Source of the DNA: Phalacrocorax aristotelis
Lineage: Eukaryota > Chordata > Aves > Suliformes > Phalacrocoracidae
Reading direction: 5' to 3'
Length of the DNA stretch: 64,000 bases
Assembly: GCF_949628215.1 (NCBI RefSeq)
Contig: NC_134283.1
Location: forward strand, 23,042,975-23,106,974
Made by a program: the position numbers and the translations under genes. The notes under the pieces were generated by a model. The model was not told the DNA's origin and did not search any database. It saw only the letters and a list, made by a program, of their open reading frames with translations. Shown in pieces: positions 1-15,265 of this stretch (positions within the stretch are counted from its first letter, which is position 1; each line of letters begins with the position of its first letter).

Positions 1-1592
<1,592 letters not shown>

Positions 1593-3209
1593 CTAACTGA
1601 AAACCACCAGCTCAACAGCAGCAATGTACTGAAAGTATATTCAGAAAACAGGATTTGAGAACTGTAAGTCTCCACTAGCCTAATGCCACTGTAAGCCAAG
1701 GCAATCACAGAACGCTGCCTGAAGTGAGACAACTGTATGGGTTTCTTGGAAAGGAAGAAAAGCAAGGAGGAGAGATTAAGTGATATGCATGTTCCCATTT
1801 CTCAAAGACCACAAATCTCACAGGAAAGATGTACGGCAGTATTATTCCTTATTGAGCTTGTTTAGTCACTTTACATAGCTTAGCGATACCAGAGGCAGGC
1901 TTTGGCTATAAATTTTAAAGGCACAAAAATAATATACTGTTAAAAGTAGAAAGCCAACGTGAAAGAATTATATTTGAGAACTGCAGAACTTTTCCAGAAG
2001 AAAAAGCACTAAGAATTGAGGACAAGAACTTAAGCCTCACTTGTTTTGTGTCAAACTACTGTTGTTTCCTGTATGTTTAAATCTCACCTGAACAACAAAA
2101 ATGAAAGGACATAATTAAGTTAGTCAAGTATATTTTTTGCAAGCAGCCTGGATTTCAATTCCTGCTCCCACTTCTGGACATCACCTGGCCCACGAGCAGA
2201 GCAGAGGATGATGCCCGGTGCCCCCTTTGGTGTGAATGAGCTGCAGCAGGCAAACAAGGCTCAGAAAATTTTACTTCAATTTAAATGATGTGGACTCAGA
2301 GCTAGTGGACTCTACTGCTTTCTCATGGCACCTGGGTTAAATCTACCCGTATCATAAGCAAGCAACAATACTGAAGCTCAGCATTTTGGTGGGCCTTAAC
2401 TGTATGCCATTATTTTCAGGGTTACATGCGTAACATTGGGATTTTCTTCCTGCTCAGACTAGACCATCCAGCATTCTTCTGTGCACTCAGTGTCAAATAT
2501 GGAATTCCTCTGTTTGCATTCTGCAGGAAGGTTGTTTCAAGAGTAACAGCAGCTAAAAGAAGTGACCTTTTTGCAGCTGCCTTTTTCCCAAAATGAAAAT
2601 AATGAAAATCATAGTAAAGTAGTATTTTTTAAGCCTAACCCTGTTTCAGGCGGTTTAATTTGGAAAAATGAAAGCAGATTCCACAATCATGTCAAATACA
2701 TTCCTTGCATCAGGATACAATTTATTTTACCCCTCACTTAAGCGTTAGAAAGGTACCATGGTCAATTTTACTGTTGAAATAAGTAACAAAAATGCCAGTT
2801 TCCTTACAAAGCTAGTGATGAAGTTCTGATTCCAATTCCAGATTTGATAAGAGACTTCAACATTTTCCTATTAGATTGAGTGGCCCTCAGACTAGCTAAC
2901 AGAATCTATTTAACCTGCCTGTGAACTTAACACTTAACCCTCATATCACGCTACTTTCAAATACCTACACTTAATCTTGCATACTCATTTTTTAAATACA
3001 CAGGCTTATATGCACAGACATGAAACACAGCTGTTAGTCTTCATTATCTTTAAGAATGACAAGATATGTAATTGTTTTTATTGCTTTTACTCTACTGCCT
3101 TTTCTGGTATCCTCCACTTCCGTTGAGAACAATATAGTTCATATTGTTCTTCAGCCTGTTCAGTATTAATGTGCAGTCTTGATATTCATTATGCTGTGGG
3201 CAGCAGCAG

Positions 3210-3223
3210 TCTCCAGGGGGCAC
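3210..3223 (+). promoter_or_regulatory. Candidate CTCF-binding motif in CTCF's own intron
   Basis: The 14-mer TCTCCAGGGGGCAC matches the CTCF core consensus CCASYAGRKGGCRS at 12 of 14 positions, including the whole AGGGGGCA block. It reads on the plus strand, 1.7 kb inside the intron from the start-codon exon. A weaker match, AGGGGGCAG, lies at 3,575-3,583 next to the CR1 end. Occupancy cannot be judged from sequence. Confidence 0.5.
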
Positions 3224-3586
3224 CAGATACCCAGAATTACTGACATATGGCTTCATGCACACTCCCTGCAGGAATCCAGCCTCTCCTTTCCTTTATCACC
3301 CATCAGCTTTTCAAGTCAGAGCAAATCCATATGGACAAACAGCTGAAGTACACAAGATGATGCAAGTATTTAACACTAGCCAGCAGGTGATCAGAACAGA
3401 GCACTGGTCTTTGGCCTACAGCAACTGTGAAACACTTGGAGCAAATTGTTTTTCAATTATATCAAGTATTTGCAGAGAGACACACACAAGAAGCCTCTTT
3501 AGGTGACCAAAAGACTCTTAACAGAAAAGGAAGGAAAGAGCTAAACAAAATATAAGAATGTGGTAAATAGGCTCAGGGGGCAGTAA

Positions 3587-4585
3587 TCATAGAATAATAA
3601 ACGTTGGAAAAGACCACTAGGATCATCAAATCCAACCCCCAACCCAACACCACCATGCCCCCTAAACCATGCCCTGAAGTGCCACATCTACACATCTTTT
3701 AAATACCACCATGGATAGCAACTCCACCACCTCTCTGAGCAGCCTGTGCCAATGCCTGACCACTCTTTCAGTAAAGACATTTTTCCTAATATCCAATCTA
3801 AACCTCCCCTGACGCAGCTTGAGGCCATTTCACCTCATCCCATCACTAGTGACTTGGGAGAAGAGACCAGCACCCACCTCACTACAACCTCCTTTCAGGT
3901 AGCTGTAGAGAACAATAAGGTCTCCCCTCAGCCTCCCCTTCTCCAGACTAAATGACCCCAGCTCCCTCAACCTTTCCTTATAAGACCTCTCCAGACCCTT
4001 CACCAGCTTCGTTGCCCTGCTCTGGACACACTCCAGCAACTCAATGACCTTGTACTGAGAGGTCCAAAACTGAACCCAGTATTCAAGGTGCTGAACACAG
4101 TATTCAGTGCTGAGTACAGGGGCACGATCACTGCCCTGTTCCTGCTGGCCATGCTATTCCTGATACAAGTGAGGATGCTGTTGGCCGCCTTGGCCACCCG
4201 GGCACACTGCTGGCTCATGTTCAGCCGGCTGTCAACCAACATGCCCAGGTCCTTCTCCGCCAGGCAGCTCTCCAGTCACTCTTCCCCAAGCCTGTAGCGT
4301 TGCATGGGGTTATTGTGACCCCACTGCAGGACCCGGCACTTGGCCTTGTTAAACCTCATACAACTGACCTCGGCCCATTGATCCAGCCTGTCTAGGATCC
4401 CTCTGCAGAGCCTTCCTACCCTTGAGATTGACACTCCCACTCAATTTGGTGTCATCTGCAAATTTACTGAGGGTGCACTCAATCCCCTCATCCAGATCAC
4501 TGATAAAGATATTTAATAAGACTGGCCTCAAAACTGAGCCCTGTGGAACCCTGCTCGTGACTGCCCACCAACTGGATTTAGATGG
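3587..4585 (-). mobile_element. CR1 LINE, 5'-truncated, minus orientation
   Basis: About 1 kb of CR1. Its 3' end is at 3,587, with the ATCATAGAAT tail motif typical of CR1 read in reverse. The minus strand still encodes recognisable reverse-transcriptase C-terminal segments (for example VPQGSV and FADDTKLSG near 4,440-4,550, and [11 protein letters not shown] near 4,210-4,240), split by frameshifts and stops. The element is truncated at about 4,585 and is dead. Inside it, a roughly 20-bp segment containing CAGTATTCA and GTGCTGA is tandemly duplicated at about 4,077-4,118. Confidence 0.92.
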
Positions 4586-7500
4586 ATGAGATTTAAGACG
4601 GAAGGAAAAAAAAAAAAATGACAAAAGCCCATCTGCAAACCTAATGCAATTCCACTTTGGTGCCTTATAGAGGAACAGAGCAGAGGTCAGAAACCTTGAC
4701 ACAAAAACAAGCAGCTCTGAGCAGTTCAGGTGGGGCTCTCATAAGGACCTTCACATTAACTGCCAATATCGAAGCTGGTAACAAAACTAAGTCACCTGAA
4801 AGCAAGCCAACAGGCCAAGATTTACCAGTGTCCTCTAGGATCCTGCAGAAGCAGGTCCTCCAGCAGACCGTAGGAAAGCTTCATCTCCCAGACTTGCACA
4901 CCAAAAAAATCGTGTGTCCACAAAGGAACAGATCGCTCATACTTGACGACTTTGGCATATGGCTCATCTTGCCAGGAAGGTTTGACAGCCTAGGAAAGCA
5001 GGCTTACACTGAGACCAAATAAACACCAGCAGGCAAGACTTTGTTCAAAGTATGCTAACAATGAAGGGTGTTCACATGTGTGAAGTAAGTGGAAGGACTC
5101 TTAACAACGATTCAGTAAAGAAACTAAGATACCCCTATTTCTTCCAGCTCACTCTCTTATTTTAGAGATGCTTATCTCTTACCCTGGAGTTACCTGTCAC
5201 TACTCATAACATCCTCCTGCAAGAGCCAGACCCCAAAGCAGCGGGCCTGGCAAAGCACGGCTGTCCTCCAGCGGTGAGCAACATGCACTGCAGCAACACA
5301 GTCGGGACCGTCTCCTACCACATCCTCTTTCACTGCCCTCTAGTTCGTTGTGACTCAGACCTCCTGTACTCTAAAATTCAACACACAGATAAGCATTTAC
5401 TCCTGCCTATTCCATGCTATGCACTACGGTCTGTTCCTCTCAAAAAATTAATCTGAAAGACACTGTTTTTAAACCAGGTTCTTGCCAGCAGAGGAAATGT
5501 TAACAGTATTTTTAAGGAAACTACAAACCACTCCAGGTTATATTAACAATGTACTACAGAAATACAGGAGTCTCAACTGATGTCTTGGCCAGCTAAAAAA
5601 TCTTGCTGATCTGCCAAGATTTCATCTCAAGAAAGTGTGGATTTTCAAATTAAAATACTTCTACAACTAGGGGGGCACAGGATGGCCGCTAAACTTGAGA
5701 TGAAAAGGGACTAGGCAAAAATGTATGGGCTCTTTCCTATTAATTAAGTTCTCTGGAAAGACACTCGATCTCTGCTGTGGTGAGCTTTGTGCTGCTTGTC
5801 CATGTCACATCTCAATCACTCTGTCACAAGTATTTGCCAGCATTTTTTCCTTTCATTTTTTTTTTAAACTTACTCCTCCTTTTTCACAAAGTTGGTTTTA
5901 GGGGAAAGTTTTATATTTGTTGGAGGAGTCACCAGACGATACCATCAACTCGCTGGATGAGATCCTGCAGCTTGCTGACGATTTTCCATTTCTGCTAATT
6001 TTAATAAAGCAGGTCTTCCTCAACTTTTTAGATTTACACTCCTAGAAATTATCCAGCCAGGTTCTGAGAAAAAGTTTCCAACATTTCAGAGAACGTGTTG
6101 TTTGCTGCAACTAAGACCATTATAGCAGTGGAACACTAGGAATAAAGACTGCTGAATATATTTTGTCTTACCATTCTCCCAACCTTTTATTTCTGGCTTT
6201 TATCTTCAGCTCTCTTCCTACCAGTTACTGTACCTTATACCAATAGCTTAGATCCACAATGACTGAATCTAAAAAGGAAAACAAAGCAGCAGGTTAACAG
6301 AAAATTATTTGGTAAATGAGAACTAAAAAAAAACCAAGAGAGAAGAGCTTCCAAATAAGGAGAGTGACCAAGGAAGACCAGAGAACATCTGAAATCAAAA
6401 CCACAATTCCCATGTAATAGCTCAAACTAGTCTTTACATACATGCTCGCTCAACAGGCTCTACCAACTCAAACGAGAGACACTGCGTCACTAAACAATTC
6501 AACGCACTGTCACAATCCAATTTGCCTGGTAAGAAGTTGTGCCATCCAAACAATAGGCCTGAGCTTTCTCAAGTAACTGATGGGCAGCTCATCTGAAGAA
6601 CTGAAACAAGCAGAAATAAGATGGGGTATGCGTTTGATACAACTGACACCTTACTCCAGTGAAATAGATCAAAAGCTTGCTTGAAAAAGAAGTCATTTAA
6701 TGCCAACAGCCCTACAAACTGCAGCACAGGAGAGTCTCAGCCCAACTACAATACAACATTTTGTCATTCTGGGTCCCTTCCAAAAGCTTCACGCTTAACC
6801 AGTACAGCATTCAGCTAGAAGATATAAACTCTCAACATTCAGGAACACGATTTAAGAAAACTTCCAGTACAGCAAGGCTGATCAAACTCACCACATCAAC
6901 ACAAAAAGACTGAGACATAGCACTCAATTAATGCAGTCCTATAACAGCATTAATCTTAACTGTTGAAGCATTAAAGACAACTTGCTCTAGATGTCAATGC
7001 AGACAATACAAACCCAGAGACAGATGTACATTTAATGCTGTAATATACAGTTCACTTGAAAAAAACACAACAAACAATAGAAACAATGAAGCCAAATGCT
7101 AGCTATCAATAAATATCTGGCATTCATAAAATAATTAAAATATCATCAGCTATGCTGCTGCAAAAAAAACCCACCCTGCAACACATTCAGACTTTGAACT
7201 CAAGTCAATCCACAAACACACCCCACTCCAAAATTTGCATGGCTTTGACACTTATGGATTAGCCGCTTAGTAAAATTGATACAGGAGTGAAAATAAAGCA
7301 TTATATTAAAACATGTGAGACTTATGTTTCTCCTGCATAGTCTGTGAACTTCGAAAGCTGAAGAGAGGAATAAGCAAAACGTTCACAGAAGAGTCTATAT
7401 TTATGCAGTATTTCTGCAACTTAGAGAAAGATTTGTTAAAAAATACATCCAACAGAGCATTTTTGGACATTGGACAAACAGGCTTTTTGGTTTTTTTCCT

Positions 7501-10500
7501 GCTTACAGTCAATATCTATGTCTATAAGTATTTAAGGACATTAACAGGTGCAAAGTAACTGCTGGAGTGCTTGGCCCATCCTTCCCCATTGTGAAACAGC
7601 CATATCTTTCTTCTGAAAAGCCTCCCAACTAAGCATAGTCAAAGATAAGGCAGTTTAACATGCAGGCAGCCCTTGCTTTTCCTCCAGCAGGGCTTCCCCG
7701 ATTAAGAGATGAACATGGCACGAATGCAGCTTTTTGTGTATGTCTATTTGCTTTAGAAAACACAAAGCATTAAGTATAGCCTTTCCTAGTGCTGCTCTTA
7801 CTACAGTTGCTCCAAATCTCCTGGGCGTATCAGTAGCACCCCTACATGGGCAACAAATCAGAATATGAACTAGGTGGATGTGCACTGTTCTCAAAGCTCC
7901 CCTCTCTGTTTAAAAGCATGCCAAATCTTGTAGAATAAAAAAATCCTGACATAACTGGAAAAGTGGTGGGAAGATGCCTGAAGAGCTCTGTGTAGAGCCA
8001 CGCACCCTCAAGAGAAGTTTGTTAGCTTGGTCTCAGCAGTTCACAACCATGGCTATAAAGCTCTTGAACTCAACGTGGTTCTAAGAGGAGTTCAGCCACG
8101 GTAGTACACTCAAGAGGCTCAGCTGGATCAAAACAGGCTAGCTGTGCATGAAGGCAAAGACCCACAGATCATCCAGAATTCAGATTATATACAGAGGCTG
8201 AAATTTCCTAGCAGACTCTTGTCCACTTCTTTTGCTATTTGCCCACAGAAATATAGAAGATTAATAGGGGTGGAGTTACTTAAGCATCCAATTATAAGTG
8301 AAAGTTGCACAAAAACTTAGCAATCTTGTGTTGAATTATTCAGGAACAGGCAAAAGAGGGAACCAACTTTACCCTCTTTTTTCTTTTAAAGATAAGCCTA
8401 GGAACGTGAAACTACTTGACAAAGCTCACAAGACTTTAAGGAACAGGTAGCACTGCGTGAATAACTTGGGAGGGGATATCTTCACAGCGCTATCACATGC
8501 AAAACATGACAGATTCACTACCAGCAGCAGAAACTAAAGAACTGGGATAAATTTCTTTTATTAAGTAATTTTCTCATGCTGAAAACAAAGCTTTCATTTG
8601 CTTACTGCATTAAATTCCATATCCACTGGTTATGACTGCTATGCTATGCCCATCTCCAGCTGCTTTCTCATTTCCTCCTTGTCATGTACAACACTGGCAC
8701 TGAAAAAAAATCAGATGTACTACCTCAAACATCTATTAGTTTTAAATTAAGAAAAAAGCAGCCCCATTAATCCACCATTAGGTAATTATTTTGAGAAATA
8801 TTCTAGCACCTTGGAGAGAGTAAGGAAAAGAAAAACTAAGAAACCTAGAACAGAAGAGCAATAGAACTTCATCATGGGTTAATAAACGCTTGTGCTTTTT
8901 CTATGTACAAAAAGGGGCCTGTCAACATGAAGAGGCCCCAAGAAATATGTAAAAAAAAGCTACAGAATGACAGCTGCAGTTGCAAACATCTTGTTGTAGA
9001 AGGATGGTTTCCTGAAGTACTGACCCAGCAAAAGAATGGGAGGCAGATAGACCTCTTTGATAGTGTCTGGAGTCCTGCTGGCAGTTACCTGAGGTGTCTG
9101 TGCTGGAAGGCTGGCCTCCCTAAATAGGGCAGGGAGAAGAGTACATTCTTCCAGAGAGCGATTCAAAGCTTTTAAGTGGATCCCTACACTAAATAACTGT
9201 CTAAAGGAACCCACCTTTCTCCCCATAAAACAGAGAGGAAACCAGATTCTTAACTGGCATAATGGTTTCATAACCCCTGTAAAACAGGAAAACACAGCGC
9301 TACTGTCAGAAAAGCTGCTCTCACCTTTTCCCTTCCTTCAGATTGACAGAATAATTCACCCACCATAATGAACTCAATCAAGAACTAATTCCAGCTGAAA
9401 ACTAATGCAGGGAAAAGCAGTTAATTATGTTAGAACATGTTCAGTTCCTGATCTGATTCCCCACACAAATGCCTGGGCAGAGGTAAGGGAGCAGGTTAAG
9501 AGTGCCAGGGCCATCTCAAGCAGCAATGCCAGCTTAAAGCTCTAAACAAACCACAGCACCAAGAACTTTGCATCCTGGAAGCTAGGTGGCTACACTGAGC
9601 TGCGTACCCCCACTCTGTGCCATCCTGTCATCCACTGAGTACACACTCCAGTTAAATCACTTTCTCAAGCATCCTGCAACCCTCTGGGTCACAGGCAGTT
9701 TGTGGGCATTGTCCTGTTTAAAGTCAATAGCATTTAACTGTGATGAACCCCCACAATACTATTTTATTCAATTAGTTGTTAATTGTGAACCAAAGTTACC
9801 TTTCACTTACACTTATGTGAAGGTAGCATGCTTTGGCCAGATGTTATCAAAAGTCATCTTTAACTTTTACCCTTAAAAACTCCTAAGAGCACAGCCAAGC
9901 CATCTCCCTGGCCACAGGACATTCACTACCCACAGCTGGTTTGCTGTAAAATCAAAATGCATTCTGTGACATTTCTACAACTACCTCCAGCCTTCTCCCT
10001 GACCTTTTCTTTTTTCCTCTCCTTCTGTAACCTACGAAAGTGATCTTCCTAGTTGCTCCTGCCCAGGGATCTTAGCAGAGCTCTTTCAAACATCCATCAT
10101 GCCTTGCACAATAATTCACAGCAATGAGAACCTTCAGTCAGCACTGACCCTTATTTTTCAGTCAGCAAACAGCACACACCTGTGGTTTTCTGCAGTTACT
10201 TGGGATAAAATTAACTTGTTACTTTGGATCAAGAACTCGGGGGAAGACATGAAAACAGAGTCTATGCACACATAGTCCCCCAGCAAGACAGAAAAAAACT
10301 TAATTCCATATCTTTCCTCAGCTGTTTACAGAACAAGCTCCCTTCTTAATCCTTGCAGTGGCAAAAGGCCCCAGAATCACGCCTCTTCCAGAGCTAATAC
10401 TGCTAATTCTGCTGTAATAAGCTGTAGCCTACAATGGTGAGGAAAGCAGAACACAATAATGTCAACTGCTTGAAACTTGGATTGTGAAGAAAAAGAATTC

Positions 10501-11345
10501 GCTGCAGCTACTGACAACAAAGCCCACATGTACTCAAGTCACTTAGGCTATAACCAACTTTTAACTTGCAATGGTAAGCTTTAACGAAGAAAGTCTGGTA
10601 GAAGCGTTTCAACCTTATTTCTGGAATTACAACTTCTTCCTTGTTTTTTCTTTAGATTTTGAGAATTAAAGTTCTATTGAGAAGGTAGTAGGGAAAATTT
10701 TAGTAAATATTCTTGTTCTTAAACCTTGTTCAATTCTTCCTTAATTTCTCCTTCCTATCTAACATTCTTTTAAAGTTTAATTTTAAATTTCCCCTATTTC
10801 TTCCAATAACTGCTAGTACAATCTCACCAGATGACCCTAGTTCTTTAGTCACACACAGAATTCTCTAGTGAAAGTGGGGAAATGTAAATTAAGCATTTCC
10901 ATATCAATAATTTTGGGGAAACATTTCCCTTTTTAATATATTAAGGAAGGTGTTTTATTTTGCTAACTCGACAGTTCCTTTCAGAAGAACAAACATGCCA
11001 TTTTATCAGGTATAAAATACAGAAAGATTTACACTTTAAAAGCAGCAGTCACAGAGGAATTAATTTTCATCTGATGCTGGATCATAAAACTAATCAGTCC
11101 CTCCCTTTTACAGTTCTTCATAACATAAAGGTGACAAAAGAGCTCACAAAAGACCACTTGAATACTTGAAGGTAATAAATTGAGAAAAACAGAAAACTAT
11201 TTCAGGTTAAAACAGCCTGTTAAATATGCTGCCACAAAAAGTAAAGTCAAACATTGTAGGGAGATACTGGAAAAGGTTAATGGTTTTATCAGCAAGTATT
11301 TGTGGTCATTCGTCCCTTCACATGTTCATTTAGGCTTTTGTTTAG

Positions 11346-11368
11346 GCTGTTAGCAAACTGCTAACAGC
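11346..11368. repeat. Short perfect inverted repeat (9-bp stem)
   Basis: GCTGTTAGC and GCTAACAGC are perfectly complementary around a 5-nt AAACT loop. The flanks CTTTTGTTT and AAAAAAAG could extend the stem imperfectly. It lies in the CTCF intron. No known RNA family is recognised. Confidence 0.5.
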
Positions 11369-14300
11369 AAAAAAAGGTGTTTCTTCAAAATTAGTCAGAC
11401 CAGAGCAGGATTCTTTGGTCATCTGATGCAGTACTGCATGATGTCAAAACAGCAACACGAGACACTACCACACCTGAAAAGAGACCAGTGCAACGAGTTT
11501 CATGGTGTTCTGGGGACTTCATAATAACCTTCAAGTATTTGGTTTTTGTTTTTCTCTAAGGCTTCACTAGATGAACAAGTATCCAAGCACAAATTTTGGG
11601 GGAAACAGCTATTGCTTTTATCTTTGCACCAGTACTCATTAAGTAGCAATACTCTGCCTGGCCAAGGGAATTCAGGCTTCAAATCAGAGGAGCAGGAGCG
11701 CTCGTCCCCAGGATGGTAACTTCGGTCCTACCCCATGAACAACAGCTGCCCATGTAGGAACTATTAGTTAACTCACAAATGACACCCTGCTGCATATAAG
11801 GAAAACTAAAGTTAGTGCTAGTTAGCTTAATGAGAGGCTGTTAAATGTAGAGGTGTACTTTACTGTTGTTGTAGCAGGGACAGGAAATTCCAGAAGAGTT
11901 TTGAAAACACATAAGACAAACTCCTGGAGCCTAAATTAAGTCATCCTTGCTTTTGAATTGCAGATCACAGAAAAGTTCATCTGAATTCATAAACGTTGGA
12001 ACAGATGTAAACAGAATTAAACCTGGGTGAACCCTAGATAGTGGTCCTCATGCTAAAGCCTTAAGCAGTTTAACCCATTTTATACACACATCTAATTCAT
12101 CTGGACATGTGTTTCAAATATGCTTATAGACCAAGCTCTACAAGTGTCTTTAAAACCAACCTTCAAAGCAGATGAAGCAAAAAAGAAAATTCCCACAAAG
12201 GCATTTGACCTTGGAGGACCTGGAGGGCATTCCACCAGGACTAAGGCCTCATTTTCAAACATACCGACTCCATCAGAGAAGCCATCCCTGCCTTCAAACT
12301 GACCACTCGTTCCCACCCACACCACCCCAACTCTTCCGCATGTTAGTGCAAGCATTTCTAACACTGTAGCTAACTGGTCAGGCAACTAATCCGGGCCAGA
12401 ACTCACCCAGCCAAAAATATACTTATTTCCATCCAGACCAGGTCTCTGGTGTGCCCAAACACTCAGGCCTGCCAAAACATAAGCATAGCAAGAGGGTTTC
12501 TTCCAGAATAGTGTAAGCTTTAAGTGTTCAGGAAACTACAGCATGGAACGCATACCGCGCTTTAAAACCCCTTAATTTACATTTATGTTCTTGACGCTTC
12601 TGCACTTCTGCCTGGACTGATTTGTTCTCTTCATGCTTGCTATTCTTCATGCAGCTCTTGATGTCAGAACACACTCTGGAACAGAACAGATGAGTCGTAC
12701 TAGTGAAACTACATAAAAAAGAAAGGCAAGAGAAGGGGTGGTGGTGCAGGGGAAATCACTGAATGTTTAATGCTTGTTTAACAGAAATGTGCAGTCCCAC
12801 ACCTCTAAGAATAGCAGCATTGGTAACTGCTTGAGGACCCCTTCGCTTAAAAAAAGCCTTGACCAAAACTAAAAGAGTATTTTAATTGGCTTTAATACTT
12901 TTTACACCAGGAAGAATGAATGTATTTCAAAATCCTCTCTCTACCTCTTCTCAAATTCTTTAGCATTTACAGTTCTTATAACCTAACACTCTATATCCCT
13001 CATGTCAAATTAAGAATGCAATATGACATTTTAGAGGTGGTAATGCCTACTTCAGGTGTCCTTTTCCTCCTGTGCCGTGGAATACCAAATCACAACACAA
13101 AAGCAGTTTTTATTGTTAAAGGGGTGTAAGTTAGAGCAAGTGTAACCTGTTACATACTGTCAATGCAGCAAGTAACACTATCAATAAAGTAACAAAATCA
13201 GCTCTAACAGACTTCGAAACCTTGTTACTGTGAGGAAGAACAGCCTCAGCTTGTTGAAGAGTTGCGAAGCTAGCTTCATTACCCTAATCAATTAAGGGCT
13301 TAAAATATTCACATTTATGGGACTAAAATATTTACAAGACAGCACATTACTTCTCATCTGTAATTCTTTTCAGTCCTCGGTGTGCATACATGCTAAAAAC
13401 CCTGGGAACAGTAAGCAACTCCACAGGAGTAATTCTCAAGCAAGGCATGTATCCTTGCTGCGCTCTGATGCAGGCCAAGCAACGTTGAGTTTCACACTAG
13501 TTCTATGCCCTCTGAATTTAAGCGTTTCCTCCCCCAGTTGGTCTGTCATTTATTTAGTAGAAGGTACTTAAGTCTGGGTTCTGGCTGCATTTTTATCTTG
13601 GAAAGCATATTTTTAATTGTTTATCAGCTTCAAAGAGCACTACTGATAAGAAGTTTGTTGGAGCTGTGGATGTTCAGTGATTATATGCTTTTAAAAGAGC
13701 ATTTGGAATTGATCTCTTTTTACCTAACACTTGCTCTATAAAAGTCACATGTGCTGTATACATTCACTGACCAGAAAGGGAGATGCTCAGAGGATACATG
13801 GGGTGTGCTCCACTAAGGGCACATTAAGTCTGCTGACGCAAGCTGCATCCTTGCCAAGTTCTACGCTGATGAGAGCTTGCACACAGTGGTAGGCATATAA
13901 AATAGCTACCGTTAGGAGCTGAGGTTTTATTCCTGACTTGTGACCCTGGAGAATGCTGCTATTTCCTAAAACTTAAAAACTTGTGATTAACACAGAAAAG
14001 CCTTAGGAGTGAAGGACTTCTCTATTCAGAAGATGCTTGATGCAAAGTGAACACCTCCCACATGGAACTGTATCATCTCAGAAGTTTTGTCACTGGATGA
14101 AACACACCAGGACTCTTCAACAGAGCACATTTAATTGAATGGAAGCATCCTTTTATCTACTGCTATTATTTTATCCTAACGTTGGTTTTCCTGAAATTTT
14201 GAAGTGAGAAATAGTTTTCTTCCAATTCTCAAAACCTAACCTTCTGCTTGGCAGAAGGATTAACTTAACAGTAGAGAGATCTGTCCTCTTAGTAGAGGAA

Positions 14301-14869
14301 AAGAGAAACAAAACAATAATAATTGTAGTTCTTTTCCACACTATGGACAACATAAATTCAGGATAGTTTACAGGGATATCTGCAGTTTACAACTGATAGC
14401 AGGTTAACGCAAAGCACAACCATCACTCTTCTCAAGGTATTGACTCTGCTTAAGAAAACAGCTTCCTGGAGTTTTTTAAAAGGGATGTTTTGAAGTAGGG
14501 AGCTCAGACACTGCTCAAGGAACATCACCTATTAATGTACAACCCAAGGAGCAAAGTTTCCCAGCACTGCTAACATACATACTTCAAAAATTCAAGGCGT
14601 TCTTGTTCTGATCCACTCCATGGTAATGTCCCAGAGGGAAGAAAAGCCACTCCTACCCTCTTTTACTGGAAAGATAGCCTACTTCTATTAAAGTAACCAC
14701 CATATTTTCTGGCATAAAATACCTTGCATGAATTTACATTCCAATAAGATCTTTGACATATGGGCAAGGTTTCATAAACTTGAAGTAAAACAGGGATAAG
14801 CTGGAAATTTAAGTGCTCCACATGTCCATTTTTGAGTTTACTACACTGACATACACTGGAAAGAGACCA

Positions 14870-15265
14870 TTAAGAGGGCTCCCAGAAGGATGAGGTGGCT
14901 AGAGTACAAGACTTACAAAAGCAGACTGACACAGTTAGCTGTGAGAAGGCTAAGGGGAGATCTTGCTTCAACTACCTTCAAATACCTAATGGGAGAGCAA
15001 AGGCAAGATGAAACCACACTCTTGGAGGTAACACAGTGCAAGGACAAGATGCAACAGGCAAGTTGCAACAACTGAGAGCAGTCAAACATTGGAGCAGGTT
15101 GCTCAGAGATGCTGCCGGAAACTCTCATCTTTCAGCTATTGAAAATATTTGCTAAATACAACCTCATTTAACTTCAAAGCTGGCCCTGCATTGAGGCAGG
15201 GGCTGAACCAAGGTATCACAAGCAGTCCATTCCAACCTAAATGATTTTACCATTCTCTGGCACTA
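14870..15265 (+). mobile_element. Degraded CR1-like LINE remnant, plus orientation
   Basis: Diagnostic CR1 segments survive in order: GGCTAAGGGGAGATCTTGC (ORF2 C-terminal LRGDL), a CATTGGAGCAGGTTGCTCAGAG segment, and a 3' CCATTCCAACCTAAATGATTTT tail. The encoded piece RRLRGDLASTTFKYL resembles the end of CR1 reverse transcriptase. Heavy divergence points to an old insertion. Confidence 0.72.

Noticed and set aside
4000..4702. Minus-strand frames that look like reverse transcriptase
   Set aside because: They are fragments of a dead CR1 LINE, annotated as a mobile element and not as host genes.
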